Of a DNA stretch of 64,000 bases, positions 1 to 8,549 are shown one piece after another. Location: NCBI RefSeq assembly GCF_900107215.1, contig NZ_FNPD01000003.1:62001-126000 (forward strand), given 5' to 3'. This stretch comes from Acetomicrobium thermoterrenum DSM 13490. GTDB lineage: Bacteria > Synergistota > Synergistia > Synergistales > Acetomicrobiaceae. The translations under genes and the position numbers were made by a program. Position 1 is the stretch's first letter. Each line of letters starts with the position of its first letter. Below the pieces are notes generated by a model. That model had not been told where the DNA came from. It saw nothing but the letters and a program-made list of their open reading frames with translations, and searched no databases.

Positions 1-152
1 GTACCTTCGGGTATCAATTCCAGCACCGAATCCTTGGCTTCATCGGCCGTTGCCACATATAGGGCCTTATAGCCTTTTTTCTCTAAGTTTTTCACCATAG
101 CGTTACCCAAAAGATCATAATGATTTTTTCTGAACCTTTCCCAATCAGCCAT
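1..152 (-). CDS. LUD-domain (lactate-utilisation type) protein, 5' end only
   Basis: Only the first 50 or so codons lie in the window; the rest is beyond the left edge. It begins MADWERFRKN and continues with a helix, then YKALYVATADEAKD and ELIPEG. This pattern (N-terminal helix, K-x-A-L-Y-V-A-x-x-x-E-A, then IPEG) is typical of the N-terminus of LUD/DUF162 proteins, the LutC/LutB/YkgG group linked to lactate oxidation or of unknown role. A strong GGAGGAGG ribosome site (161-168) fixes the start. It is divergent from the small protein that follows. With so little sequence the family call is likely but the function is open. Confidence 0.6.
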   Translation of the reverse strand, partial: MADWERFRKNHYDLLGNAMVKNLEKKGYKALYVATADEAKDSVLELIPEG

Positions 153-195
153 GCAATATCCCTCCTCCATATTTTGTGAATAAAATTACTTCAGC

Positions 196-223
196 TTGAC
201 TCCTACCGTTAAAATGATAACAT
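196..223 (+). promoter_or_regulatory. Predicted sigma70-type promoter for the small His-rich gene
   Basis: TTGACT at 196-201, 16 bases, then TAACAT at 218-223, about 40 bases before the ATG at 263. It lies in the divergent gap between the LUD gene and the small protein. Seen by eye, no experimental support. Confidence 0.4.
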
Positions 224-262
224 TAATTGGCGAATCATTTCTTGACGAAAGGGAGGATATTG

Positions 263-526
263 ATGTGTAAAGTTGTCACTTCCGAGGGAGATTTTGAACA
301 TGAGCATCATCATTCCCATGTGGACGATCCTTTAGAGATAGCGGAATTACTCAGAGAAACCCTGGCGGACGAACTCGATTCCATGAGCGGACTTGCCGGT
401 ACTTGGCATATGATCGAAGACGAGGTTATTAAAAACAAGCTGATGGAAGCTCTGCGATCAAAACAAAAAACGATCTCCCTCCTTTATGAGGCTCTGCAGG
501 AAAGCGAGAAGAAGGTCTGGGGTTAA
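263..526 (+). CDS. Small His/acid-rich helical protein, unknown function
   Basis: An 87-residue protein. The frame is open from 227, but the ATG at 263 is chosen because GGGAGG (251-256) sits 6 bases before it. Residues about 10-20 are a histidine/acid cluster (EHEHHHSHVDDP), plausibly metal binding. The rest is predicted to be two amphipathic helices rich in Leu, Glu and Lys. No transmembrane segment or signal peptide is visible. It is monocistronic, has its own promoter-like sequence, and is followed by an 11-bp inverted repeat shared with the convergent MFS gene. I do not recognise the family; the helical part vaguely recalls short ferritin-like or rubrerythrin-like helices, but no diiron E-x-x-H pair is clear. 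Confidence 0.75.
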   Translation: MCKVVTSEGDFEHEHHHSHVDDPLEIAELLRETLADELDSMSGLAGTWHMIEDEVIKNKLMEALRSKQKTISLLYEALQESEKKVWG

Positions 527-552
527 CCGGTTTAGCCGTATCGCTTATCATC

Positions 553-606
553 GCAAATGCCAGACTCCATCAATACATGACGATTTACAAGGAGGCTGGC
601 ATTTGC
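553..606. terminator. Inverted repeat between convergent genes
   Basis: GCAAATGCCAG (553-563) pairs perfectly with CTGGCATTTGC (596-606) around a 32-base loop, midway between the convergent small gene and the MFS gene. There is no strong T-run, so termination is inferred mainly from position. Confidence 0.5.
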
Positions 607-640
607 AGCAGTATAACGTGGGCTTCTGAACGAGATCGTC

Positions 641-2020
641 TTAAGTTTTATCGATATGTATCTTGCCCCTGACGTAAGAAAAGTAAATACCTGTCAAACA
701 GGTAATAGCCGAGATAAAAAACGCCAGATTAACGCTTCCCAAGAATAGATCGAGGTTTGCAGCTATTTGTGCTTTTCCGAGCTTTACGGAAAATATTGCC
801 GTGGCCAAGGCGAGGCTCATCGTTTGACCGAGCAGTCGCATGGTGGCCAAAGTGCTTGAGGCAGCTCCGTAATATTCGTTTGTGACGGAACTCATTATGG
901 CGTTAACATTAGGTGACGAAAAAAGGGCAAAACCAAAACCCAAAAAACAGAGGGCAAAAATCAAATGAAAAAAGGATGTGGCAAGGCTTAATCGCGACAA
1001 GAAAAAGAGGCCCAACGCCGTAAGGGCCATGCCCACAGAAGCGATGTACCTCGGCTCGACGTTATCCGACATGCGTCCTGCGAAGGGAGAAAAACCGGCT
1101 TGGATGGCCGGCTGTATCACCAAAACGGACCCTGCCAGCTGTGGAGATATACCCTTGACATATTGCAAATAGAGGCTCAACAGAAAGGCAACCGATGCCG
1201 TTGCCGCGTAATTTATTAAGGCAGCCAAATTAGAAAAGGCAAAACTCCTATTCCCGAGAAATAGCTTTATATTGAATACAGGATTAGAGACAATCCATTG
1301 ATGCCTTAGAAATAGAAGGGCGATTACAATGCCGGCCGAAATGAAATAAAGGCTTTTAACTTGAGGTACGAGAAAAATGCCATACATAAATGATAACAAA
1401 AAGATGACATATAAAGCGCTGCCCAATATATCGAAGGGTTCATCTTTGGCAACCCTCCATTCTCTTTTAATATAACGAAGTATCATATAAAAAACAAATA
1501 AGCTGAAAACACCCGTTGAAACGAAGATACTTTTCCACCCGAAGTTTTGGACTAAAATCCCGCCGCAGAAGGGCCCCATCGATAATCCCAAATACGTCGC
1601 TGCCGTATTGATGCCCATAGCCCTTCCTCTCTCTCCTGGCGGAAAAATGGAAGCAAGTATGGCAACCGACGTCGTAACAATCATTGCACCGCCTATTCCC
1701 TGCAGCAGACGACAGAAAATAAGGAAAGTCAAATTCATAGAAAACAATGCAAGAAAGTTGAAGATTGCCAAAAGCGCAGCGCCCAACAAAAAGATCTTCC
1801 TTCTTCCGATTATGTCGGCAGCCCTTCCCACGGGGACTAAGGCAGCTGCCGTTGCAAGCATGTAAGAGGTTGCGACCCAACCCAGATCTGCAGCGTCAGC
1901 TTTGAAATAAAGACCTATGACCGGCAAAGCTATGTTTACCGTCGATATCATAAAAGGCCCCAGGAAAGAGGCCGCTGCCGAGACAAAAAGCACTCTTCTT
2001 TTAAATGACTTATCCGTCAA
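641..2020 (-). CDS. MFS drug exporter, DHA2-like
   Basis: A 459-residue integral membrane transporter of the major facilitator superfamily, likely a proton-driven exporter of drugs or amphiphiles across the inner membrane. It shows motif A (GRAADIIGRRK, residues 65-75) and the antiporter motif C region (YLGLSMGPFCGGIL, about 143-156), with roughly 13-14 hydrophobic segments, fitting the 14-TM DHA2 (EmrB/QacA) group. The start is TTG, 8 bases after a GAGGAG site. It is the last gene of the opgG-opgH-EEP-cls-MFS run, 24 bases after cls, so it may be co-expressed with envelope genes. Substrate cannot be read from sequence. Confidence 0.85.
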   Translation of the reverse strand: MTDKSFKRRVLFVSAAASFLGPFMISTVNIALPVIGLYFKADAADLGWVATSYMLATAAALVPVGRAADIIGRRKIFLLGAALLAIFNFLALFSMNLTFLIFCRLLQGIGGAMIVTTSVAILASIFPPGERGRAMGINTAATYLGLSMGPFCGGILVQNFGWKSIFVSTGVFSLFVFYMILRYIKREWRVAKDEPFDILGSALYVIFLLSFMYGIFLVPQVKSLYFISAGIVIALLFLRHQWIVSNPVFNIKLFLGNRSFAFSNLAALINYAATASVAFLLSLYLQYVKGISPQLAGSVLVIQPAIQAGFSPFAGRMSDNVEPRYIASVGMALTALGLFFLSRLSLATSFFHLIFALCFLGFGFALFSSPNVNAIMSSVTNEYYGAASSTLATMRLLGQTMSLALATAIFSVKLGKAQIAANLDLFLGSVNLAFFISAITCLTGIYFSYVRGKIHIDKT

Positions 2021-2044
2021 GGCAAATACTCCTCACAGCAGAAA

Positions 2045-3508
2045 TTAAAACAAAGGACTGAACAGCTTGGTAATTCCGTAAACCACGCGTTCCAGAGCCG
2101 GCCTTTTTTCCCATTCGTTGGGGTGTAATAGTTTGGATCGGGCCATATAGGCCTCCTGCGCCCCGAGAATGCAATTTATCTCCTCTTGGCTATAAAAAAT
2201 CAAATCTACCTCGAAATCCAAAGCGAATGAACGAATGTCGAAGTTGCTTGTCCCAAGAAAGGCCAAGTCATCGTCTACAGTAACGGTCTTGGCATGTAAT
2301 ATATCTCCTTTATATTGGTAAATTTTGACTCCCATTTCAAGGAGGGGAGAGAAGTAGGCTCTGGCGACGCTGCCTACTATGAGCTTATCGGCCCTCTCGG
2401 GCACAATTAACCTCACTTCTACACCCATGATGCGTGCCGTTTCTATGGCGCGCATGGTTTCGCTGTCGGGTATAAAATAGGGAGTTGTTATAGTGACCCG
2501 TCTTTCCGCGTTCAGTAAAGCTAAAACCAGCAACCTTTGATAATTTTGCAGCTGCATCGACGGACCGCTAGGCACAGTCTGAACGATAGCATTTCCCTCT
2601 TTATTCAGCCTGGGAAGAAAATACAACATTTTATCCAGAGGCACATCTTCATGAGTTTCAACGTACCAGTCTTCATAACATACTGCTAAAAGCTGAATCA
2701 CCACTGGTCCGGTCAGCCTCACAGAAAGGTCGTGCCACTCACGTCCCCCGGCTTTTCTATTGTAGGAGGGCTCGATGATGTTGTGAGAACCGGTATAAGC
2801 AACTTTTCCGTCGATTATTGCAATTTTCCTGTGATTTCTTATGTCATATCTTGCAGTAAAGGAAGTCCTTCTTAGAAACCTTAAGGGTAAAGCCTCGGCA
2901 ATTTTGACGCCGCTGCTTCGCAGTAAATACGTGTGTTGTCGTAAAAATTCCTTCGCTCCGACAGAATCAACGAGGATACGACATTCAACCCCTCGTCTGG
3001 CTGCACTTTCCAACGAATTAAAGAGTTTTTTCGTCATCTTGTCGTATGAAAATATGTAATAAAGGAGATATACGTATCTTTCGGCCTCATCTATATCCTG
3101 ACACAACCTGTCCAAATATTCCTCTAAATCGGCCAACAATTCCATCTTATTGCCGGCTACCGGACTCATATCGACCATTTTATAGGCCATATAGCTGATT
3201 CTCTTTTGTTGATCCCTTAAGACCGGATCGTTAACTTCCTGTAGTACTTTAACCCTGATATCGTGAAGTGCATTGCCTAATTCCGACAGCAATGTTTGGC
3301 GCCGCCGTAACCTTTCCCTGGGCAGTCCCGTCGAACCAAAAAGAGAATAGAGAATGAAACCTCCCCAGGGCCATATGTTAATGGCCAACAACCATGCCAC
3401 GGCTGTAGGAGGTTCGTGTTTAAGGGGGACATAACAAAGCATTCCTATGCGGATGCAAAATGAGGTCAAATTGTACAACCAAAGAAGCAAGGTAGAAAGG
3501 TCTTGCAT
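2045..3508 (-). CDS. cls: Cardiolipin synthase, phospholipase D family
   Basis: A 487-residue membrane-bound phospholipase D superfamily enzyme, expected to condense two phosphatidylglycerols into cardiolipin and glycerol. Two N-terminal hydrophobic segments (about residues 5-28 and 36-57) form the usual anchor. Both HKD motifs are intact: HRKIAIID at 226 and HAKTVTVD at 405, each followed by G-(T/S)-x-N. Length matches bacterial ClsA (about 480-510). The ATG at 3508 follows GAGGTAAGGGAT. It lies 27 bases after the EEP gene. Since phosphatidylglycerol is also the donor for substituting periplasmic glucans in enterobacteria, its position beside opgGH may be functional; that is an inference. 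Confidence 0.93.
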   Translation of the reverse strand: MQDLSTLLLWLYNLTSFCIRIGMLCYVPLKHEPPTAVAWLLAINIWPWGGFILYSLFGSTGLPRERLRRRQTLLSELGNALHDIRVKVLQEVNDPVLRDQQKRISYMAYKMVDMSPVAGNKMELLADLEEYLDRLCQDIDEAERYVYLLYYIFSYDKMTKKLFNSLESAARRGVECRILVDSVGAKEFLRQHTYLLRSSGVKIAEALPLRFLRRTSFTARYDIRNHRKIAIIDGKVAYTGSHNIIEPSYNRKAGGREWHDLSVRLTGPVVIQLLAVCYEDWYVETHEDVPLDKMLYFLPRLNKEGNAIVQTVPSGPSMQLQNYQRLLVLALLNAERRVTITTPYFIPDSETMRAIETARIMGVEVRLIVPERADKLIVGSVARAYFSPLLEMGVKIYQYKGDILHAKTVTVDDDLAFLGTSNFDIRSFALDFEVDLIFYSQEEINCILGAQEAYMARSKLLHPNEWEKRPALERVVYGITKLFSPLF

Positions 3509-3535
3509 ATCCCTTACCTCGATAATATTTTCATG

Positions 3536-4267
3536 CTAAAGGGCAAAATCGCACACAAGGGGCAAGTGATCAGAAAACGTTACCCGTGGAATTAAAAGGT
3601 CAGTTACCTTTATCTTGGGGCTATGGAGAACGAAATCGAGCAACATTCGAGGCGATGAGCTGGGATAGGTCGGCATGGAGTCGGCATTGGCGTTTTTAAG
3701 CCCTACCTTCCTTATCAAAGGCTCCAGCTCCTCTTCGCCACCAAAGGTATTGCAATCTCCGGCAAGGATAACGGGCTTGTCTGCCGAAAGACACTTCCTG
3801 CTCAATTCCTCCAACTGTTTTGCTCTTGCCTTGCGCCCGAGAGACAAATGGACCAAATAGAGAACAAAGTCATCGTATTCCACTTCCAACATGGCTCTCT
3901 TTACCCCAAAGCTGAAATATTTAATATTTGATTTTACCGGCGGTAATTTGGAGACAACCGCATTGCCCTGCAATTTCAACACCGGGGCTTTGGTTATAAA
4001 GGATTTGGGATGATATTTGCATCCGAATATCGGCGTCCCACCAATCTTCGATGCCATCTCCACGGGCTGGCTTTTGCCGTTTTGCCTGTACGTACCTCCA
4101 TCGGATTCTACCAAGCCAACTATATCAGGGTTGAGTTTTATCAAAAAGTCCGATATATCTGCAAAATTCTTTTCAGTTTTCCTGAAACTTCCCCAAAACG
4201 GAAAGGGAACATGGTAATCCCAACCTGTCCCCGTAGCATAGCGTATGTTATAAAGTACAAAACGCAA
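3536..4267 (-). CDS. Endonuclease/exonuclease/phosphatase (EEP) family hydrolase
   Basis: A Mg-dependent EEP-fold phosphodiesterase/phosphatase. Motifs seen in order: YNIR near the N-terminus, DIVGLVESDG (catalytic Glu), HLSLG, AGDCNTFGG (GDxN) and C-terminal SDHLPLV (SDH catalytic pair). The frame is open back to 4483, overlapping opgH, but I choose the TTG at 4267 because AGGAGG (4277-4282) lies 9 bases upstream and the conserved fold starts right there; this gives 243 residues. No signal peptide is visible with this start. The gene sits between opgH and cls. EEP proteins act on nucleic acids, lipids or inositol phosphates, so the substrate is unknown; the neighbours suggest a phospholipid or glucan link. 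Confidence 0.85.
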   Translation of the reverse strand: MRFVLYNIRYATGTGWDYHVPFPFWGSFRKTEKNFADISDFLIKLNPDIVGLVESDGGTYRQNGKSQPVEMASKIGGTPIFGCKYHPKSFITKAPVLKLQGNAVVSKLPPVKSNIKYFSFGVKRAMLEVEYDDFVLYLVHLSLGRKARAKQLEELSRKCLSADKPVILAGDCNTFGGEEELEPLIRKVGLKNANADSMPTYPSSSPRMLLDFVLHSPKIKVTDLLIPRVTFSDHLPLVCDFAL

Positions 4268-4400
4268 TCTTCTTTTCCTCCTCGTCCGCTTTTTAAACCG
4301 TAAGGACAAATAATAAAGGATTTTATTTAAAGTAGACGTTTTCCTCACTTGGTATATTAACCATAGAAACCGCCAAATGCAAGTGGAAGAAGCGTAGCGC

Positions 4401-6791
4401 TCATAAAAAGAATGACAACCGGTCCCGCCATTCATCCGTAAATCGATCTTCCGAAGATTTCCATATTGCTTTGTGCAGGTCAAACAGCAGTTCGGGAGAG
4501 CTCAAAACTGCCATGGTATCTTTGTTATTCAAATTTTCCGTTTCTCCCGAAAGGGTCTTTTCCGTTAAGTCTGACGGGGCTTTGAAGTTTTTTCTTAAAA
4601 GTCCTCTATGTAGGGCATTTACCCAGGGGTCGAACAAAGCTGTTTTAAATCCCCATTCCAACCAGACAGGGGGGTCAGATATGACTTCGTTCAAGGTCAT
4701 CATTTCGGGCGAGGGATCCACCTCTTGAGGCGTCAGGAAAATTCCAGCTTTCCTGAAACGCTCCCCGACCGAAGGCCTGCTGGTCCAAACGGAAAGAAAG
4801 ACCGATAGAACAAAGGAAATCAATATGGGCAAAAGCCAGACGCAAAAGGAGGGATTCACCATACCAACTATAGCTCCCCACAAAAGACCTATCACCATGT
4901 TGCTCCAGTGAAATTTAAGGGCATCTTTCCAGGAAATCCCAATGTCGGACCTTTCCTGAGGTCCCCAACCAACTTTTTGCCCAAGCAGGGTAAAAAACAG
5001 AAATTTGCTATGAAAAAGCATTTTAATAGGGGCAAAGAGAACGGAAAAAAGCGTCTCCAAAAGAACGCTCAAAGTCAACCTTATCTTGCCTCCAAAAAGT
5101 TCCGGTCTTCCTTTGGCCATCACGAGCAGAAGGCCAAAAAGCTTTGGAAGAAAAAGCAACACGATAGTCACTATGAAAAGAAAGAGCGCCCAGCCAGGGT
5201 ACCATACGGGCCACTCGGGAAACAGCGCGTACTCGCTGGGAAAATATACGGGCTCGACCCAAACGTCGAGCAGTGCCTGCAAAGAGCTCATGAATATAAA
5301 ACAAAACCAGAGCAATCCAGAGCCATATATCATAACTCCGTTCAAAAAAAGAAAACGATGTGCCGGTATTATGCCCTTGAGCAAAAAGAGCCTCAAATGT
5401 TGCAGATTGCCCTGACACCAACGCCTATCCCTGGACAATTCTTCAAGCAGCGTTGGAGGAGTTTCTTCGTAACTTCCCTCCAAATCGTAGGAAAGCCACA
5501 CTTCGTATCCTGCCCTTCGCATGAGGGCTGCCTCTACGAAATCGTGGCTCAATATCTCTCCTCCCAGGGGCGGATCGCCCGGAAGCCTCGGCAAGGCACA
5601 ATTTTCCATGAAGGGCTTAACTCTAATGATGGCGTTATGTCCCCAGTATTGAGCATCTCCAAGCTGCCAGAAGCTTAAACCTGCGGCGAAGATCGGACCG
5701 TAGACATAGCTTGCAAACTGTTGTATGCGTCCATAAAGCGAGCGTCTTCCCACAGCTTTGGGGGCGCTTTGCAAAATGCCCAGCCTCGGGTTGGCCTCCA
5801 TAATTGAAGTCATCTCCGTCAGTATATTTCCGCTCATAACGCTGTCGGCGTCGAAAACCACCATATATTTATAGTTTTTCCCCCAACGCCTGCAGAAATC
5901 CGCTATATTTCCGCTCTTTTTTTTGACGTTTCTCGTCCTTCTTCGATAAAAAAGTTTGCCCTCAGCGTTTAACCGTTCGCGCCACTCGGCCCAAGCCATC
6001 TCCTCGCTTACCCACGCGTTGGGGTCATTGCTATCGCTTAATATGTAAAAATCATAATGTTTCAACATGCCAGTTTTCTCGAGAGACCTGTAGGTGGCCT
6101 CTATTCCAGCGAAGACCCTTCCGGTATCTTCGTTGTAAATGGGAAAAACCAGCGCTACTTTAGTATGTTCGTCGATCTTCCTTCTCGAAGCGCTTGGAGC
6201 ATAGCGATCTACTCCCCTTAAAATCGATACCAACCCGGCGAGAGCTGTCCAAAATCCGACGGAAATCCAGGCAAAAAGAATCGCGAAGGTTATCAACATT
6301 AAGTAACCCAAAATTTCTCGGTCTTTGAACTGAATGACTAAACTCATAAAATGGGTTGAAAGCGCCGTAGAACCGACTACCAAGGCCGCAAGAAGAGTTC
6401 TTCTTCGATTAGCAGTCCCTTCCCAGCTAGCCCCATTCTTAGAAGTCTCGAAGAGATTGCCGAACTTGACCATAAAATCCCTCGGGACCATGGACGATCT
6501 GTTTACGGGGGGAGCAGAGGCGATGCCGCCGTATCCTTTGTTCAGCAAAAGAGGTAAGATCTTTTCCTTGAGTTTCGGCCAACGGGGACTGTCGATCGAG
6601 GATGGCTCTTCTTCTAAGTCTCCTTTCAGCTTTGCGATAAGGTCGTCGAACATTCTAAACGTCGTATTGCCCTTGGAAGAGATCTGATGTAAAAACTCAA
6701 TAGCGATCTCAAGGGAGCGAGTAGTGGTAACTCCCAAAATCCAAATATAGTTGAGCACTCGTTTCGTAAATGTCAAAGCTAAAGCTGCCAT
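4401..6791 (-). CDS. opgH: Glucans biosynthesis glucosyltransferase H
   Basis: Inner-membrane GT2 glucosyltransferase that in proteobacteria builds the beta-1,2 backbone of osmoregulated periplasmic glucans from UDP-glucose. The 796-residue protein has two hydrophobic segments before the catalytic domain, PIYNED (about 217), FDADS (about 313, metal and UDP binding), the HDFVEAALMRRAG block and RRWCQGN (about 456, the Q/RxxRW motif), then about six C-terminal membrane segments. Length is close to E. coli OpgH (847). A GTG at 6803 is possible, but the ATG at 6791 has GGAG 6 bases upstream. It overlaps the end of opgG by 13 bases, indicating translational coupling. Confidence 0.93.
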   Translation of the reverse strand: MAALALTFTKRVLNYIWILGVTTTRSLEIAIEFLHQISSKGNTTFRMFDDLIAKLKGDLEEEPSSIDSPRWPKLKEKILPLLLNKGYGGIASAPPVNRSSMVPRDFMVKFGNLFETSKNGASWEGTANRRRTLLAALVVGSTALSTHFMSLVIQFKDREILGYLMLITFAILFAWISVGFWTALAGLVSILRGVDRYAPSASRRKIDEHTKVALVFPIYNEDTGRVFAGIEATYRSLEKTGMLKHYDFYILSDSNDPNAWVSEEMAWAEWRERLNAEGKLFYRRRTRNVKKKSGNIADFCRRWGKNYKYMVVFDADSVMSGNILTEMTSIMEANPRLGILQSAPKAVGRRSLYGRIQQFASYVYGPIFAAGLSFWQLGDAQYWGHNAIIRVKPFMENCALPRLPGDPPLGGEILSHDFVEAALMRRAGYEVWLSYDLEGSYEETPPTLLEELSRDRRWCQGNLQHLRLFLLKGIIPAHRFLFLNGVMIYGSGLLWFCFIFMSSLQALLDVWVEPVYFPSEYALFPEWPVWYPGWALFLFIVTIVLLFLPKLFGLLLVMAKGRPELFGGKIRLTLSVLLETLFSVLFAPIKMLFHSKFLFFTLLGQKVGWGPQERSDIGISWKDALKFHWSNMVIGLLWGAIVGMVNPSFCVWLLPILISFVLSVFLSVWTSRPSVGERFRKAGIFLTPQEVDPSPEMMTLNEVISDPPVWLEWGFKTALFDPWVNALHRGLLRKNFKAPSDLTEKTLSGETENLNNKDTMAVLSSPELLFDLHKAIWKSSEDRFTDEWRDRLSFFL

Positions 6792-8365
6792 AGATAACTC
6801 CACTTTTCGGTTAACAGGTCAGGCAAATTATCGCCCTTTTTTAAAAAGGCCTGAATTTCTATTTTAGGACGTTTATCTGGCTGCAGCTGCTCTATGGCGC
6901 CTACCGTTTTGGCCTTTACCTGAATTGCGAGCCTCCATCCACCGGTGACTTCGTTTTTTGTCAAAACCTTTTCTACAAGTTCTCCGCCATCGGAGACCTT
7001 GACAACCGCTGTCAACCCTGTGTCGGCAGGAATTTCCTCGACGGCCTTGCCGATAAAATCGACCACGAATAATCGAGTATTGTCGCCGTTTCCCTTTCCC
7101 GTTCTAGTGGCAACAACGTAACCGAGTCCGTGAGGAGAACCGAGGGGCAAATGCCAGCTCATTCGATAGGAAATATCTATAGGCTCACCCAGGGGAGGAA
7201 GCTCCTCGGGCACCCAAAAGGCGACTATATTGTCCGTCGTTTCCCAGTTAGTGGGAATCTCGATCAATTCAACACGTCCCTTTCCCCAACTTCCCCTTGG
7301 GGCAATCCAAAGGCTTGGCCGTAGGTCATATCGTGCTTCCAGATCTTGATAATGGTCGAAGTCAATATCGCGCTGCAACAGCCCAAATCCGGCTACATTG
7401 TTAGCAGGAAAACTCGTCACGTCCAAGCGAGGTAAATTGCGAAGAGGTCTCCACTCCCAATCTCCGTTTTCATAGGCTATAAGCAATCCGTCCGAATCGT
7501 GGACCTCAGGCCTATAGTCATCGGGCAGGGAAATGCTGTTTTCGCCGTAATAGAACATGCTGGTCATGGGAGCAATGCCAAGCTTTTCAACGTCCTTTCT
7601 CCTGAATATTGAAGCCTTTACGTCTACCGCCGTCTTTTCGCCAGGTTGAATGTAAAACTTGTATGCTCCTGTGAGGCTTGGGCTGTCCAATAAGGCAAAA
7701 ACTGTTATGTTTTTCGATTTCTTGGGTGGCTTGACGATCCAAAACTCTTTAAAAAGGGGAAATTCTTCACCCTTGGGCAATGCTGTATCTACCGCAAGCG
7801 CCCTTGCTGAAAGGCCATAACGTTGCCCCTTTCCGAGAGCTCTAAAATAGCTTGCCCCTAAAAAGGATATGAGCTCATCGTAATAATCATCTCTATTGAG
7901 AGGGTAGTGAATTCTGAATCCCGCAAAGCCTAAGTTATTTAGGTTTTCCGGGGATAATGCATTTTTCCCGTAATCAAAGAGGCTTACGTCGAAGGGAAAT
8001 TCCTCAATCCCTTCGGAAGTTACCAAGTTGATCTTGACAGGAGTTTTATAAAGAAATCCCAAATGATAAAACCTCAGTTCAAACAGGGAATCGCTGTCCC
8101 TCCAAAGGGATTGTTCGGGTTTGAATCGAATATCGCGCCACTGATCGTAAGTCAGGTTTGCGATGGGGTTGGGCAAATTTAACGTTGGCTCTTCATAGGC
8201 AGATAGCGATAGGTCCTGTGCCTTCTTCCACACATCTTCTTCTAGACGTTTTATCTGATGATCTATGGATCTCGCATTTCCGTAAGCAACATGTATTTTC
8301 AAAGAAAGAAAACAGCTCAATATAAAAAACGCAGCTACCAGCATTAAAATTTTGCTCCTCACCAA
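6779..8365 (-). CDS. opgG: Periplasmic glucans biosynthesis protein G
   Basis: Periplasmic partner of OpgH; in proteobacteria OpgG is needed for branching or release of osmoregulated periplasmic glucans. The 528-residue protein starts with a signal peptide (basic MVRSK, then hydrophobic LMLVAAFFILSCFLSL, likely cleaved near AYG-NA), followed by the MdoG domain with family blocks such as RIHYPLNRDDYYDE, FRALGKGQRYGLSARALA and FGLLQRDIDFDHYQDLE. Length matches E. coli OpgG (511). The start is TTG at 8365 or GTG at 8362, both behind AAGGGAG (8372-8378). It is the first gene of the envelope cluster; its promoter must lie between 8366 and 8549. Finding opgGH outside Proteobacteria is unusual. Confidence 0.93.
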   Translation of the reverse strand: MVRSKILMLVAAFFILSCFLSLKIHVAYGNARSIDHQIKRLEEDVWKKAQDLSLSAYEEPTLNLPNPIANLTYDQWRDIRFKPEQSLWRDSDSLFELRFYHLGFLYKTPVKINLVTSEGIEEFPFDVSLFDYGKNALSPENLNNLGFAGFRIHYPLNRDDYYDELISFLGASYFRALGKGQRYGLSARALAVDTALPKGEEFPLFKEFWIVKPPKKSKNITVFALLDSPSLTGAYKFYIQPGEKTAVDVKASIFRRKDVEKLGIAPMTSMFYYGENSISLPDDYRPEVHDSDGLLIAYENGDWEWRPLRNLPRLDVTSFPANNVAGFGLLQRDIDFDHYQDLEARYDLRPSLWIAPRGSWGKGRVELIEIPTNWETTDNIVAFWVPEELPPLGEPIDISYRMSWHLPLGSPHGLGYVVATRTGKGNGDNTRLFVVDFIGKAVEEIPADTGLTAVVKVSDGGELVEKVLTKNEVTGGWRLAIQVKAKTVGAIEQLQPDKRPKIEIQAFLKKGDNLPDLLTEKWSYLWQL

Positions 8366-8487
8366 AATACACTCCCTTCAAACCTCAAGCCAAAAAAATA
8401 ACAGTTGCTATGCCCCATTTGGCCGCAAGCATTTATAGCATATATACGTTAAATCTAAAAGCATCCGACAAACGACGTAATCAACCC

Positions 8488-8526
8488 TTGGACAATCGCT
8501 CGACACTCCTATATTGTAAGTACAAT
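8488..8526 (+). promoter_or_regulatory. Predicted promoter and palindrome before the nitroreductase gene
   Basis: TTGGAC (8488-8493), 18 bases, TATTGT (8512-8517), about 32 bases before the ATG. Overlapping the -10 box is a palindrome, ATTGTA-AG-TACAAT (8513-8526). The same half-sites occur before the second PucR gene (49334-49348) with a 3-base centre. Confidence 0.4.
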
Positions 8527-8549
8527 CAAATGGAAGGAGAGAGGTAAAT

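Noticed and set aside
4908-5678. 256-codon plus-strand frame opposite opgH
   Set aside because: It lies entirely on the reverse of the opgH gene, whose motifs are certain; composition is basic and low-complexity, with no ribosome site or family resemblance.
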